From Martinezella hainanensis (GTDB lineage: Bacteria > Pseudomonadota > Alphaproteobacteria > Rhizobiales > Rhizobiaceae), in contig NZ_FMAC01000017.1 in the NCBI RefSeq assembly GCF_900094555.1, positions 38,901-102,900 on the forward strand: a DNA stretch of 64,000 bases. The letters are read 5' to 3'. Under the pieces are notes generated by a model. It did not search any database, was not told the origin of the DNA, and saw only the letters and a list, made by a program, of their open reading frames with translations. Every line of letters begins with the position of its first letter. Position 1 is the first letter of the stretch. Of the stretch, positions 34,139 to 42,166 are shown piece after piece. Made by a program: the position numbers and the translations under genes.

Positions 34139-34894
34139 TCAGAGAGAGGCGGCGGAGAGGATGCGTCTGGCCTTTTCGAGGTCGGCGGGAGTATCGACAC
34201 CGAGCGGGACCGTGTCAACGATCTCGACATCGATGCGCATGCCGGCCTCCAGAGCCCTCAACTGCTCCAGTGATTCGCGCCGTTCCAGCGTCGATGGGCC
34301 GAGGCTCACGAATTTCTCGAGTGCGGCACGACGATAGGTGTAGAGGCCGATGTGGTGGTAGAGCGGCCCATTGCCGTAGGGTGCGGTGGCGCGGGTGAAG
34401 TAGAGTGCGCGCAGGCGGCTATCCGAGATCGGCGAGCCGATGACCTTGACGACGCTCGGCAGGGTCTTCTCTTCCTCGTCCTTGATCTCGACCGTCAGCG
34501 TGGCGATGTCGACAGCCGGGTTTTCGAGCGGGCGCAGGGACGCGCGGATGGTGTCGGGATCGATCGTGGGAAGGTCGCCCTGCACGTTGACGACGATTTC
34601 GGCGCGGCCCTGCGGATCGACGGCCTGCAGCGCCTCATAGATGCGGTCCGAACCGGACTGATGATCCTTGCCCGTCATGACGACGTCGAAGCCGGCATTG
34701 GCAACGGCGGCATAGGTATCCTCATGGTCGACGGCGACGACGATGCGACCGATCGCCGCCTCGCGCGCACGCTTGGCAACCTGTACGATCATGGGAAGGC
34801 CGCAAATATCAGCGAGCGGCTTGCCCGGCAGGCGCGTGGAGGCCATGCGGGCGGGAATGAGGACCAGCGTCTTGTCTAAATTTGAATCAGTCAT
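34139..34894 (-). CDS. kdsB: 3-deoxy-manno-octulosonate cytidylyltransferase
   Basis: 251 residues from ATG 34894. It activates KDO to CMP-KDO for the lipid A-core of lipopolysaccharide. The nucleotidyltransferase signature LVLIPARMASTRLPGKPLADICGLPMI is intact, with VVAVDHEDT, GKDHQSGSDRI and VNVQGDLPTIDPDTI (the metal-binding Asp) further on. Convergent arrangement none; pheA follows in the same transcript. Complete normal length. Confidence 0.95.
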   Translation of the reverse strand: MTDSNLDKTLVLIPARMASTRLPGKPLADICGLPMIVQVAKRAREAAIGRIVVAVDHEDTYAAVANAGFDVVMTGKDHQSGSDRIYEALQAVDPQGRAEIVVNVQGDLPTIDPDTIRASLRPLENPAVDIATLTVEIKDEEEKTLPSVVKVIGSPISDSRLRALYFTRATAPYGNGPLYHHIGLYTYRRAALEKFVSLGPSTLERRESLEQLRALEAGMRIDVEIVDTVPLGVDTPADLEKARRILSAASL

Positions 34895-35045
34895 TGTTGG
34901 GCCTTCTATTCCCGAGGGAAAAGTGTCAAAACGTCTCATGGTGGAGACCGTTTACAGAGTTGCAAGAAACAGCCAAAAGACATAGGTTTCGCGCGAATTC
35001 AAGATGGGCCAGCGGAGGATGCTGGCGGCGAGGGGAGCATAGCAG

Positions 35046-35621
35046 ATGAATTCATCCTACGTGAACATGGGAGTCGGGGCGCTTTTGGCCACGCTGTTCG
35101 TGTTGAAGTCCGTGTCGCTCGCGTCAGGATTTATTTTCCATTCAGAGACGCCGGAAAAGCCCGGTTTCGCGATCGTCGCGACCGAGGAACCGGCTGCAGG
35201 CGACAAGGCCGCCGCCGCCAAGCCGGATACGCCGATCGCTCAGCTGCTGCAGAAGGCTGACGCCAAGGTCGGCGAGACGATCTTCAAGAAGTGTCAGGCC
35301 TGTCATTCCGGAGAGAAGGGCGGGCCGAACAAGGTCGGCCCCGATCTCTGGGGTATTGTCGACCGCCCGGTCGCCGAGCACGAGGGCTTCGCCTATTCGT
35401 CCGGCATGAAGGACTTCTCCAAGGGTGGCGCGGAAAAGTGGACCTATGACCACCTTTATCACTTCCTGGCCGCTCCGAAGAAATTCGTCGCCGGCACGGC
35501 GATGGGCTTTGCTGGCCTGCCGAAGGAAGAAGATCGCGCCAACGTAATCGCTTATCTGCGCACGCTCGCCGATACGCAGGTGCCGCTGCCGGATCCGAAC
35601 GCACCGGCCGCCACGAACTAA
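35046..35621 (+). CDS. Membrane-anchored class I cytochrome c (CycM type)
   Basis: 191 residues. A single N-terminal helix (about 8-30) acts as an uncleaved anchor; an Ala/Pro/Lys linker follows. The haem motif is CQACH (Cys83, Cys86, His87) and the distal axial ligand is Met153 in GTAMGFAG. Membrane-bound c-552/CycM of rhizobia carries electrons from bc1 to the aa3 oxidase. Divergent from kdsB with its own promoter region; an intrinsic terminator follows 21 bases after the stop. Confidence 0.92.
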   Translation: MNSSYVNMGVGALLATLFVLKSVSLASGFIFHSETPEKPGFAIVATEEPAAGDKAAAAKPDTPIAQLLQKADAKVGETIFKKCQACHSGEKGGPNKVGPDLWGIVDRPVAEHEGFAYSSGMKDFSKGGAEKWTYDHLYHFLAAPKKFVAGTAMGFAGLPKEEDRANVIAYLRTLADTQVPLPDPNAPAATN

Positions 35622-35642
35622 GACAAGTCACAAGCGTGATTG

Positions 35643-35671
35643 AAAAACCCGGCCGTCAGGGCCGGGTTTTT
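35643..35671. terminator. Bidirectional terminator between cytochrome c and patatin genes
   Basis: A perfect stem AAAACCCGGCC/GGCCGGGTTTT with a GTCA loop region, T run on both sides. It sits between two convergent genes and should end transcription from both. Confidence 0.9.
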
Positions 35672-35682
35672 CGCGTTGTTAT

Positions 35683-36840
35683 TCAGATTGAATGCCGGCG
35701 GGAGCGCGTCCGCTGATCGAGGTCGAAGACCTTCAATCCGTCCTCGGCGCTTGGAGGCATGCGCCAGTCTTCCGCGACCAGCGCCTTGCGGGCATCGCGC
35801 AATCCGGCATCCCAATGCTCGTGCATGGACAGCGCCGAAAACTCGTAATCCTTCGAATGCGAGCGGAACTGCTTGTTGCGGTAGATCAGATGGATGATCG
35901 TCACGCCGTAATCCGAGCAATGTTGTTCCAGCTTCTTGATTTCCGGATCGGCCTTGGCCTCCTCGGGAAGCCGCGCGTAAAGCTCGGATATGGCGCGCCG
36001 CAGGCGATGACGCTCGAGAAAGAGATCGGTGTTGAGCCGGGTGCGGCTCGAATAGGTAATGTCCTTGCGCCGCTCCTCAACCTCTTCCAGATCCTGCGGC
36101 AGCGGCCCGACGGCGCTGAAAAGATCGACCTGGAAGACGACCGTGTCGATCGCGGCGCCGTTGCGCAGCACGTAGGTCAAGGGCGTGTTCGAGACCAGGC
36201 CGCCATCCCAGTAATGCTCGTTGCCGATCTTGACCGCGGGAAAACCGGGCGGCAAGGCGCCGCTCGCCATCACGTGCTCAGGCCCGATCTTGATATCCTT
36301 GTTGTCGAAGAAGGCGAAGTTGCCGGTGCGGACATTGACCGCACCGAGGCTCAAGCGCACCGGGCCGTGGTTGATACGATCGAAATCGACGTGATCGAGC
36401 AGCGTTTGGCGCAACTGCTCGGTATCATAGACGCTGGTCGCGCCCGCCGAACCACGCGCCTGGAACCAGGCCGGGATCTGCCAGGGGGAAAAGAAGCCAG
36501 GCACGCCGAAAGTCGAAACCCACCAGCTGCTGACCGAGCGATAGAAGGGGTTGGTTTCGCGCCGATCTTCCATCAGCAGATCGACAGGAAGATGGACGGT
36601 CACCTTGTTCCAAAAGGAACGCAGCGCCTCGAGCCGCTCGCCGGGCACATTGCCGGCCATGATCGAGGCATTGATCGCGCCGATCGAGATGCCGGCGATC
36701 CAGTCCGGCTCGATATTCTGTTCTCTGAGCGCCTGGAAGGCGCCGGCTTGATAAGAGCCAAGGGCGCCGCCGCCCTGGAGCACGAAGACCTTCTGCGAAT
36801 AGGCTGACGCGGGATTGGTGACTGGAGCTGCAATATTCAT
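35683..36840 (-). CDS. Patatin-like phospholipase
   Basis: 385 residues. Patatin fold with the oxyanion loop GGGALGSYQAGAFQAL, the catalytic Ser in GISIGAINAS and the catalytic Asp in YWDGGLVSNTPL. The C-terminal third (EEVEERRKDITYSSRTRLNTD onwards) corresponds to the DUF3734 module found with patatins of this type. Lipid acyl hydrolase activity on phospholipids or polyhydroxyalkanoate-type esters is plausible; the substrate is unknown. No signal peptide, so probably cytoplasmic or membrane-associated. Confidence 0.9.
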   Translation of the reverse strand: MNIAAPVTNPASAYSQKVFVLQGGGALGSYQAGAFQALREQNIEPDWIAGISIGAINASIMAGNVPGERLEALRSFWNKVTVHLPVDLLMEDRRETNPFYRSVSSWWVSTFGVPGFFSPWQIPAWFQARGSAGATSVYDTEQLRQTLLDHVDFDRINHGPVRLSLGAVNVRTGNFAFFDNKDIKIGPEHVMASGALPPGFPAVKIGNEHYWDGGLVSNTPLTYVLRNGAAIDTVVFQVDLFSAVGPLPQDLEEVEERRKDITYSSRTRLNTDLFLERHRLRRAISELYARLPEEAKADPEIKKLEQHCSDYGVTIIHLIYRNKQFRSHSKDYEFSALSMHEHWDAGLRDARKALVAEDWRMPPSAEDGLKVFDLDQRTRSRRHSI

Positions 36841-36960
36841 GTGCCATCCTTTGCTGCGCTCCGGGTGGGAAGGCCGGGATGCGCAAAACTATGACCATTT
36901 TTACGCCTGCGTCTCCGAAAGCGGAGAGATGCTGTTGCGATCGGCGGATTCGAGCCTCGG

Positions 36961-37905
36961 CTATCCGAGCAGATAGGCCCAAAGCGACACCGAGAATGCC
37001 CCGAGCGCCGTCGTCAAGGTAATCGTCGAGGCGGCGAGACTGTGGCCCACGCCGAAGCGATTGGCAATCAGCCAGGCGTTCACACCTGTAGGAACGGCGG
37101 CCGTGAGCACCAGTGCTGCCCGCCATTCCGGGCTGAGGCCGAGGAGAAGACCGGCCGCCAGCACGCAGGCCGGCAGCAGAAAAAGCTTAAAGGCGGCAAT
37201 CACGCTGGTAATGCCGAGATTGCCTGACATCCCGTATTGGCGCAGCGCCATGCCGAGCGAGATCAGCGCTGCCGGGCCGGCGATATTGGCAATGCTGTCG
37301 ATAGCGGTGCCAAGCGTTGCAGGGATCGGAAGGCTGGTCAGATGCACGATCAGGCCGCAGAAAAGCCCGATGACGAGCGGATTGCGCACGAGGTTCTTGC
37401 CGACCTGCTGCAGCAGTTCGCCGATGCTGCGGCCGGCGCCGGGATTCTCCTTGCGCTCAGCCTGCTCCATCAGCAGCGTACCGGCGATCATCATCGTTGG
37501 CAGATGCACGGCAATCAGGATCGACATCGCCATGACGCCGTCAGGCCCGACGGTGCGCCCGACCAGCGGCAGGCCGATGAAGATCGTATTGGCGAAAGCG
37601 GATGAAACGCCGGCGAGCACGCCGATCCGCGCGTCCCGGCCGAACATGCGTGTCGCGACGATATGGCCGGCGGTCCAGGTGATGGCAACGCCGGAGAAAT
37701 AGGCGATCCACAAGCGAAACGGCGATGCGCCGCGAAAATTCGCCTCGGCGATGGTCTGAAACAGCAGGAGCGGCACGGCGATTTTGAAGACGAACTCGCT
37801 CATGGCCTCGCCGACCTCGGCCTTCAGCAGGCCGGTGCGAACGATCACCCAGCCGACGAGAATGAGCAGGAAGACCGGAAGAACATCGGTGAGAATTTCG
37901 GACAT
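36961..37905 (-). CDS. AEC family transporter
   Basis: 314 residues, about ten hydrophobic helices, beginning EILTDVLPVFLLILVGWVIVRTGLLKAE. The auxin-efflux-carrier (AEC) signature is visible: two five-helix halves, with NTIFIGLPLVGRTVGPDGV in the middle of the first half and AIPTGVNAWLIANRFG-like at the second (VPTGVNAWLIANRFGVG). These are secondary carriers for organic acids such as malonate or malate in bacteria. A single gene with 120 bases to the patatin gene downstream. Confidence 0.88.
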   Translation of the reverse strand: MSEILTDVLPVFLLILVGWVIVRTGLLKAEVGEAMSEFVFKIAVPLLLFQTIAEANFRGASPFRLWIAYFSGVAITWTAGHIVATRMFGRDARIGVLAGVSSAFANTIFIGLPLVGRTVGPDGVMAMSILIAVHLPTMMIAGTLLMEQAERKENPGAGRSIGELLQQVGKNLVRNPLVIGLFCGLIVHLTSLPIPATLGTAIDSIANIAGPAALISLGMALRQYGMSGNLGITSVIAAFKLFLLPACVLAAGLLLGLSPEWRAALVLTAAVPTGVNAWLIANRFGVGHSLAASTITLTTALGAFSVSLWAYLLG

Positions 37906-37973
37906 GCCGGACAGGGGCCGTGAAGATCGTGGCTCGGGAAGGGCGATCCGGACGTTGTAGCAGCTTGCTCACG

Positions 37974-38027
37974 GCATGTCGCGCAAAACTGCGCAGCGGC
38001 TTTGTGACGACGACATGCGCAAAATCA
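37974..38027. repeat. Rhizobium short repeat, copy 1
   Basis: GCATGTCG followed by a CGCAAAACTGCGCAGCGGC core and GACGACGACATGCG; the ends GCATGTCG and CGACATGC are inverted. A second, degenerate copy of the same type lies at 54494-54545. Confidence 0.7.
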
Positions 38028-38108
38028 ATGGTTTAAAGCGCTGGGGTTTAAGCGCTGGGACGCGAAACTGGGGGATTGCGACGCTGTACGGGTGAGAACC
38101 CGTAAAAA

Positions 38109-38132
38109 CAAAAAAGCGGGCAACGCCCGCTT
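38109..38132 (-). terminator. Intrinsic terminator of the candidate ncRNA
   Basis: 8-bp stem at 38125-38132/38114-38121 with a 3-base loop and an uninterrupted T run on the minus strand, then TGTTTTT. The AEC gene stop is far downstream, so it does not serve that gene's own end. Confidence 0.85.
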
Positions 38133-38290
38133 GTGTGTCCGGTCTCGCCGGACAAGTCCCCCCGGTGCACATGCCGCCAGTTCATCCGTGGTCGGCCCGC
38201 GTACCGGTGAGGCGGAAGGCATCATTCCTTCCCAGACTGGCTTGGAAGTCTTTCGAACTTCCCATCCCAGCCGCTTGATAAGCATTTAAA
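38109..38290 (-). ncRNA. Candidate structured ncRNA with intrinsic terminator
   Basis: No plausible gene uses this strand, but it can fold into a series of local hairpins (coordinates given 5'-3' on the minus strand). They are: GGCTGG/CCAGTC enclosing GGAAGT/ACTTCC (about 38270-38233); GGAAGG/CCTTCC (about 38231-38212); CCGCC/GGCGG enclosing a 31-base inner part (about 38214-38174); TGTCCGG/CCGGACA (38155-38137). Then comes a strong terminator, AAGCGGGC/GCCCGCTT with a T run (38132-38109). The CCGCC arm overlaps the CCTTCC arm by a few bases, so those two may compete. An AT-rich stretch lies upstream. A 65-codon open frame here (start about 38285, without ribosome site) is probably not coding. 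Family unknown to me; 6S RNA looks unlikely, since the ends do not pair. Confidence 0.6.
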
Positions 38291-38380
38291 GATAGAAAGT
38301 GACAGGCAAATGACTGATTGGAATTAAGTTGGCCGCCTTTGCGCGGATTTTTCTTCCAAACTTCGGAAAAACCGATAATA

Positions 38381-38408
38381 CCGGATACCGGCTATCACCA
38401 GTATCCGG
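38381..38408 (+). promoter_or_regulatory. Hairpin directly before the pfkB start
   Basis: CCGGATAC (38381-38388) pairs perfectly with GTATCCGG (38401-38408), leaving a 12-base loop. It ends 13 bases before the start codon, in the place where a ribosome site would be expected; no AGGAG is seen. Confidence 0.55.
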
Positions 38409-38421
38409 GACCTTCCTATAG

Positions 38422-39414
38422 ATGACTCGCTTCGATGTACTGACCGTTGGCAATGCCATCGTCGACATTATCGCCCGTTGCAATGATCAGTTCCTGATCG
38501 ACAACAAGATCACCAAAGCCGCGATGAACCTTATCGACGCCGAGCGCGCCGAACTTCTTTATTCGCGCATGGGACCGGCCCTGGAAGCTTCTGGTGGCAG
38601 TGCTGGCAATACGGCTGCGGGTGTCGCGAATTTCGGCGGCAGGGCTGCCTATTTCGGCAAGGTCGCCGAAGACCAGCTCGGAGAGATCTTCGCCCACGAT
38701 ATCCGCGCCCAGGGCGTGCATTACGAGACAAGGGCGAAGGGCACCTTCCCGCCGACCGCCCGTTCGATGATCTTCGTGACCGAGGATGGCGAGCGCTCCA
38801 TGAATACCTATCTCGGCGCCTGCGTCGAGCTCGGTCCGGAAGACGTCGAGGAACAGGTCGTTGCCGATGCCAAGGTGACCTATTTCGAAGGCTATCTCTG
38901 GGATCCGCCGCGCGCCAAGGAAGCTATCCGCGAATGCGCCCGAATCGCCCATGCCCATGGCCGGGAAATGTCGATGACGCTCTCCGACAGCTTCTGCGTC
39001 GGCCGCTACCGCGAAGAGTTCCTCGATCTCATGCGCTCCGGCACCGTCGATATCGTCTTTGCCAATCGTGACGAAGCCTTGTCGCTCTACGAGACCGACG
39101 ATTTCGAGAAGGCGCTGAAGCTGATCTCGGCCGATTGCAAGATCGCCGCCGTGACCACAGGCAAGGACGGCGCTGTCATCGTGCGCGGCAACGAGCGCTA
39201 TGTCGTCGACGCCCATCCGATCGAGGAGCGTGTCGATACCACCGGCGCCGGCGATCTTTTCGCTGCCGGCTTCCTTTTCGGCTATACGCAGGGCCGCGGC
39301 CTGGAAGATTGCGCCAAACTCGGCAATCTCGCTGCAGCCATCGTCATCGAACAGATCGGCCCGCGGCCGATGCGGTCGCTGTCGGAAGCCGGCAAGGAAT
39401 TCGGGCTTCTCTGA
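38422..39414 (+). CDS. PfkB-family carbohydrate kinase (adenosine kinase-like)
   Basis: 330 residues. Ribokinase fold: the first PfkB signature AGNTAAGVANFGGRAAYFGKVAED and the second with catalytic Asp in RVDTTGAGDLFAAGF. The family members of this length with the MTRFDVLTVGNAIVDII start are annotated as adenosine kinase in alphaproteobacteria. There is no Shine-Dalgarno-like sequence directly upstream (CCTTCCTATAG), but a stable hairpin ends 13 bases before the ATG. A GC-rich terminator follows the stop codon. Confidence 0.88.
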   Translation: MTRFDVLTVGNAIVDIIARCNDQFLIDNKITKAAMNLIDAERAELLYSRMGPALEASGGSAGNTAAGVANFGGRAAYFGKVAEDQLGEIFAHDIRAQGVHYETRAKGTFPPTARSMIFVTEDGERSMNTYLGACVELGPEDVEEQVVADAKVTYFEGYLWDPPRAKEAIRECARIAHAHGREMSMTLSDSFCVGRYREEFLDLMRSGTVDIVFANRDEALSLYETDDFEKALKLISADCKIAAVTTGKDGAVIVRGNERYVVDAHPIEERVDTTGAGDLFAAGFLFGYTQGRGLEDCAKLGNLAAAIVIEQIGPRPMRSLSEAGKEFGLL

Positions 39415-39439
39415 CGGAAATCCCTCGCGCATGATCGCA

Positions 39440-39478
39440 AAAGCCGCCCGCCACGGAACGCCGGGCGGCTTTTGTTTT
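39440..39478 (+). terminator. Intrinsic terminator of the pfkB-type kinase gene
   Basis: AAAAGCCGCCCG pairs with CGGGCGGCTTTT around a 10-base loop, followed by GTTTTTA. Strong. Confidence 0.9.
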
Positions 39479-39485
39479 TATGCGG

Positions 39486-39594
39486 TCGCTACAGCAATTC
39501 CGGGAAAAGTGCGGAGCGGTTTTCCGTCCGGAATTGCTAGACAACAAAGAGATAGAGCGGTTCAGAGCTTCCGCGAAGAGCTGAATCGTTCTAG
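39486..39594. repeat. Rhizobium intergenic repeat with AGAGCGGTTC core, copy 1
   Basis: CGCTACAGCAATTCCGGG, GCGGAGCGGTTTTCCGTCCGGAATTGC, then ACAACAAAGAGATAGAGCGGTTCAGAG and an AGCTGAATCGTTCTAG end. The same element occurs at 54589-54690 with a few changes. It lies between the pfkB terminator and the cadD-like gene. Confidence 0.85.
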
Positions 39595-40193
39595 CGCCAG
39601 AAGAGCGTCGCAGTCCCGGCTTCGTAGAAGATGAGGATGCCGAGCGCGATCAGAACGAACGGCACGATCCTGTGGCCGTGACGGCGGATCGGTGCGCCCA
39701 AGGTCGGATGATTGACGAGGGAGTGCGCGGCAGCGAGCCAGATTGCCGTCAGCACCGCGAAGATGCAGCCGATGGTGAGGATCTCGTAGGCGGAGCGCGT
39801 CGCGAAGATCGGCGTATAGATGCTGATATTGTCGCCGCCATTGGCGATCGTCACCAGCGTGACGGCCACGATATTTCCGTGTCCGGCCGAAGCTTTCGTA
39901 TGATCTTCCGGATCGTCGCCGGTCTCGATGCCGTTCCAGAGTTCCCACAATCGCCTGACGCCGAAATAGATCGGCGCAAGGCCAAGCAGGCCGATATAGG
40001 TGGCGGGAACGACGAGAACCAGAAAGGAGGCGAGGGCGCTGAAGCCATAGAGTGCGCCAATGCCGAGATACTGGCCGATGACGATCTGCCTCAGGCGGAA
40101 TTTCCGGTCGGCGAAAAAGCCGAGAAGGACGAATATGTCGTCTATGTTCGTTGATGCGAACATGACGATGGCAACGCCGAAAACGCCTAACAT
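39591..40193 (-). CDS. CadD-like cadmium resistance transporter
   Basis: 200 residues from ATG 40193, six to seven membrane helices (first segment GVFGVAIVMFASTNIDDIFVLLGFFADRKFRLRQIVIGQYLG). The two halves each hold an acidic NIDDIF or NGGDNISIY motif, the pattern of the CadD/LysE-superfamily transporters that efflux cadmium or quaternary ammonium compounds. The frame is open upstream, but that stretch is not similar to the family. It lies with its 3' end against the repeat. Confidence 0.8.
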   Translation of the reverse strand: MLGVFGVAIVMFASTNIDDIFVLLGFFADRKFRLRQIVIGQYLGIGALYGFSALASFLVLVVPATYIGLLGLAPIYFGVRRLWELWNGIETGDDPEDHTKASAGHGNIVAVTLVTIANGGDNISIYTPIFATRSAYEILTIGCIFAVLTAIWLAAAHSLVNHPTLGAPIRRHGHRIVPFVLIALGILIFYEAGTATLFWR

Positions 40194-40291
40194 ATAACCC
40201 AAGATCGCCGGTCTCCCTATCCGATCCCGGATATAGCATCGCTCCGGAAAAGTCGCACGCCCGCTTGCTGTCTGTAAACGGTGAGGTTTCG

Positions 40292-40831
40292 CTACTTGAA
40301 GGCTTCGCCCGGGTAAGCGCCCCATATCTCGGATTGCGCCACCCAACCCTCGGTGCCGTCGGCGGTGGCGAGGCACCAGTCGCCGGTGCATTCCTTGATG
40401 GTCATCATCACACCAGGCTGAAGCTTGGCGATGACGGCGGCAGATGGCTGGGATTCGCGGCGCATGTTGACGAAAACGGCCTTGCCCTTGCCCTTCATCC
40501 AGGGAGCGGCAATGGCCGAGCGCTGGCCCGACAGCAGCGACTGGTTGACCCAGCCCTCGGTGCCGTCGGCATCGCGCACGCGCCGCCAGTTATCATATTC
40601 CTGGATGATTTCGACCGGCAGGCCCTGTTTGAGATAGAGCCACGACACGGCATAATCGGCGCTCGGACCGATGCGCAGATTGACCCGCTTCGACTTCAGC
40701 GTGACGAAGCGCGGCAGCGGCAGGCCGCTTGGCCCCTTGGCGGCCTGGGCGGCGGCAAGATCGGCTGACGCAGCAGCCATCATCAGGCCGATTGCGACAA
40801 TGGCGCAGGACTTCAATGCTTTGCCACGCAT
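40292..40831 (-). CDS. Secreted SH3 domain protein
   Basis: 179 residues with a signal peptide (SCAIVAIGLMMAAASADLAAAQ). Two bacterial SH3-like modules: VTLKSKRVNLRIGPSADYAVSWLYLKQGLPVEIIQEYDNWRRVRDADGTEGWV and a second after KAVFVNMRRESQPSAAVIAKL. These bind peptidoglycan or serve as adaptor modules in the periplasm. Divergent from the dehydrogenase gene. Confidence 0.85.
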   Translation of the reverse strand: MRGKALKSCAIVAIGLMMAAASADLAAAQAAKGPSGLPLPRFVTLKSKRVNLRIGPSADYAVSWLYLKQGLPVEIIQEYDNWRRVRDADGTEGWVNQSLLSGQRSAIAAPWMKGKGKAVFVNMRRESQPSAAVIAKLQPGVMMTIKECTGDWCLATADGTEGWVAQSEIWGAYPGEAFK

Positions 40832-41021
40832 GGGATTTCCGTTCGTTCGTCATGACAAAGGCGCCGTTCCGGCGACCTTTCGCTCCGGTGAGCGGCAAAT
40901 CCTCGGATCGCGTCAGCGAGTTTTATTTGTCTTCGCCTGCGGGTCTGGTAGAAATGCCCGGAACGGGAAAATTATCCCGCTTCTTGGTTAAGAACATCTG
41001 AACAAGGCATCGCCGCTCGCC

Positions 41022-42023
41022 ATGACGACGAAGAAAAAACCGAAGGTCTACGTCACGCGCAAACTGCCTGATGCGGTGGAGACGCGCATGCGCGAGCTCT
41101 TCGATGCCGAGCTCAATATCGATGACCGCCCGCGCACCAAGGACGAATTGATAGAGGCTGTCCGTTCCGTTGACGTGCTGGTGCCGACCGTCACCGACCG
41201 CATCGATGCGGAGGTGATCGACGAGGCCGGACCGCAGATGAAGCTGATTGCGAGCTTCTCCAACGGCACGGATCATATCGACGTCGAGGCCGCCGCCCGC
41301 CGCGGCATTACCGTGACAAACACGCCGAATGTGCTGACCGAAGACACCGCCGACATGACCATGGCGCTCATCCTCGCCGTGCCCCGACGCCTGGCGGAAG
41401 GTGCGCGCGTGCTGACCGACAATCCCGGCGAATGGGCAGGCTGGTCGCCCACCTGGATGCTTGGCCGCCGTATCCACGGCAAGCGCATCGGCATCGTCGG
41501 CATGGGGCGAATCGGCACCGCTGTCGCCCGCCGCGCCAAGGCCTTCGGTCTTTCCATCCATTATCACAATCGCAAGCGCGTCAATCCGGCGACCGAGGAC
41601 GAGCTGGAGGCGACCTATTGGGACAGCCTTGACCAGATGCTCGCCCGCGTCGATATCGTGTCGGTCAATTGCCCGTCGACGCCGGCCACTTACCACCTGA
41701 TCTCGGCGCGCCGCCTCGCACTGTTGCAACCGACGAGCTACATCGTCAACACCGCGCGCGGCGACGTCATCGACGAAACGGCGCTGATCAAGATCCTGCG
41801 CGAAGGCAAGATCGCCGGTGCCGGCCTCGACGTGTTCGAGAACGAACCTGCCGTCAATCCGAAGCTGGTGAAGCTCGCCAATGAGGGCAAGGTGGTGATC
41901 CTGCCGCATATGAGTTCGGCGACGCTCGAAGGCCGCATCGACATGGGCGACAAGGTCATCATCAACATCCGCACTTTCATCGACGGCCATCGTCCGCCCA
42001 ATCGCGTGCTGCCGTTCCGATAA
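41022..42023 (+). CDS. D-isomer-specific 2-hydroxyacid dehydrogenase (glyoxylate/hydroxypyruvate reductase-like)
   Basis: 333 residues. NAD(P)-binding motif in GKRIGIVGMGRIGTAVARRAKAFG; catalytic Arg in NTARGDVIDETAL; Glu in DVFENEPAVNPKL; and catalytic His in VILPHMSSAT. The overall order matches GyaR-type glyoxylate reductases and D-glycerate dehydrogenases. Cofactor preference and substrate cannot be fixed by eye. Divergent from the SH3 gene with a 190-base gap. Start at ATG 41022. Confidence 0.88.
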   Translation: MTTKKKPKVYVTRKLPDAVETRMRELFDAELNIDDRPRTKDELIEAVRSVDVLVPTVTDRIDAEVIDEAGPQMKLIASFSNGTDHIDVEAAARRGITVTNTPNVLTEDTADMTMALILAVPRRLAEGARVLTDNPGEWAGWSPTWMLGRRIHGKRIGIVGMGRIGTAVARRAKAFGLSIHYHNRKRVNPATEDELEATYWDSLDQMLARVDIVSVNCPSTPATYHLISARRLALLQPTSYIVNTARGDVIDETALIKILREGKIAGAGLDVFENEPAVNPKLVKLANEGKVVILPHMSSATLEGRIDMGDKVIINIRTFIDGHRPPNRVLPFR

Positions 42024-42166
42024 GCGAATCGCCCTCAAGCTCCTGCCGAAACGAAGCGGATAGTGTCGGCTTCAAATTTGATCTTTCTTGCCTTAGGCCG
42101 GTCATGCGTATGTCACAAAGCCGGCCCAGAGGTGACGTCAAACACAAATCAGGAAGGGCGGAAACG

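Noticed and set aside
38025..38285. Open frame of about 86 codons on the minus strand over the candidate ncRNA
   Set aside because: No ribosome site, product without recognisable domain, and the frame runs through the terminator hairpin; RNA structure explains the region better.
38109..38290. 6S RNA identity for the ncRNA candidate
   Set aside because: The 5' and 3' parts do not pair into the long 6S-like rod; the visible structure is a row of local hairpins.
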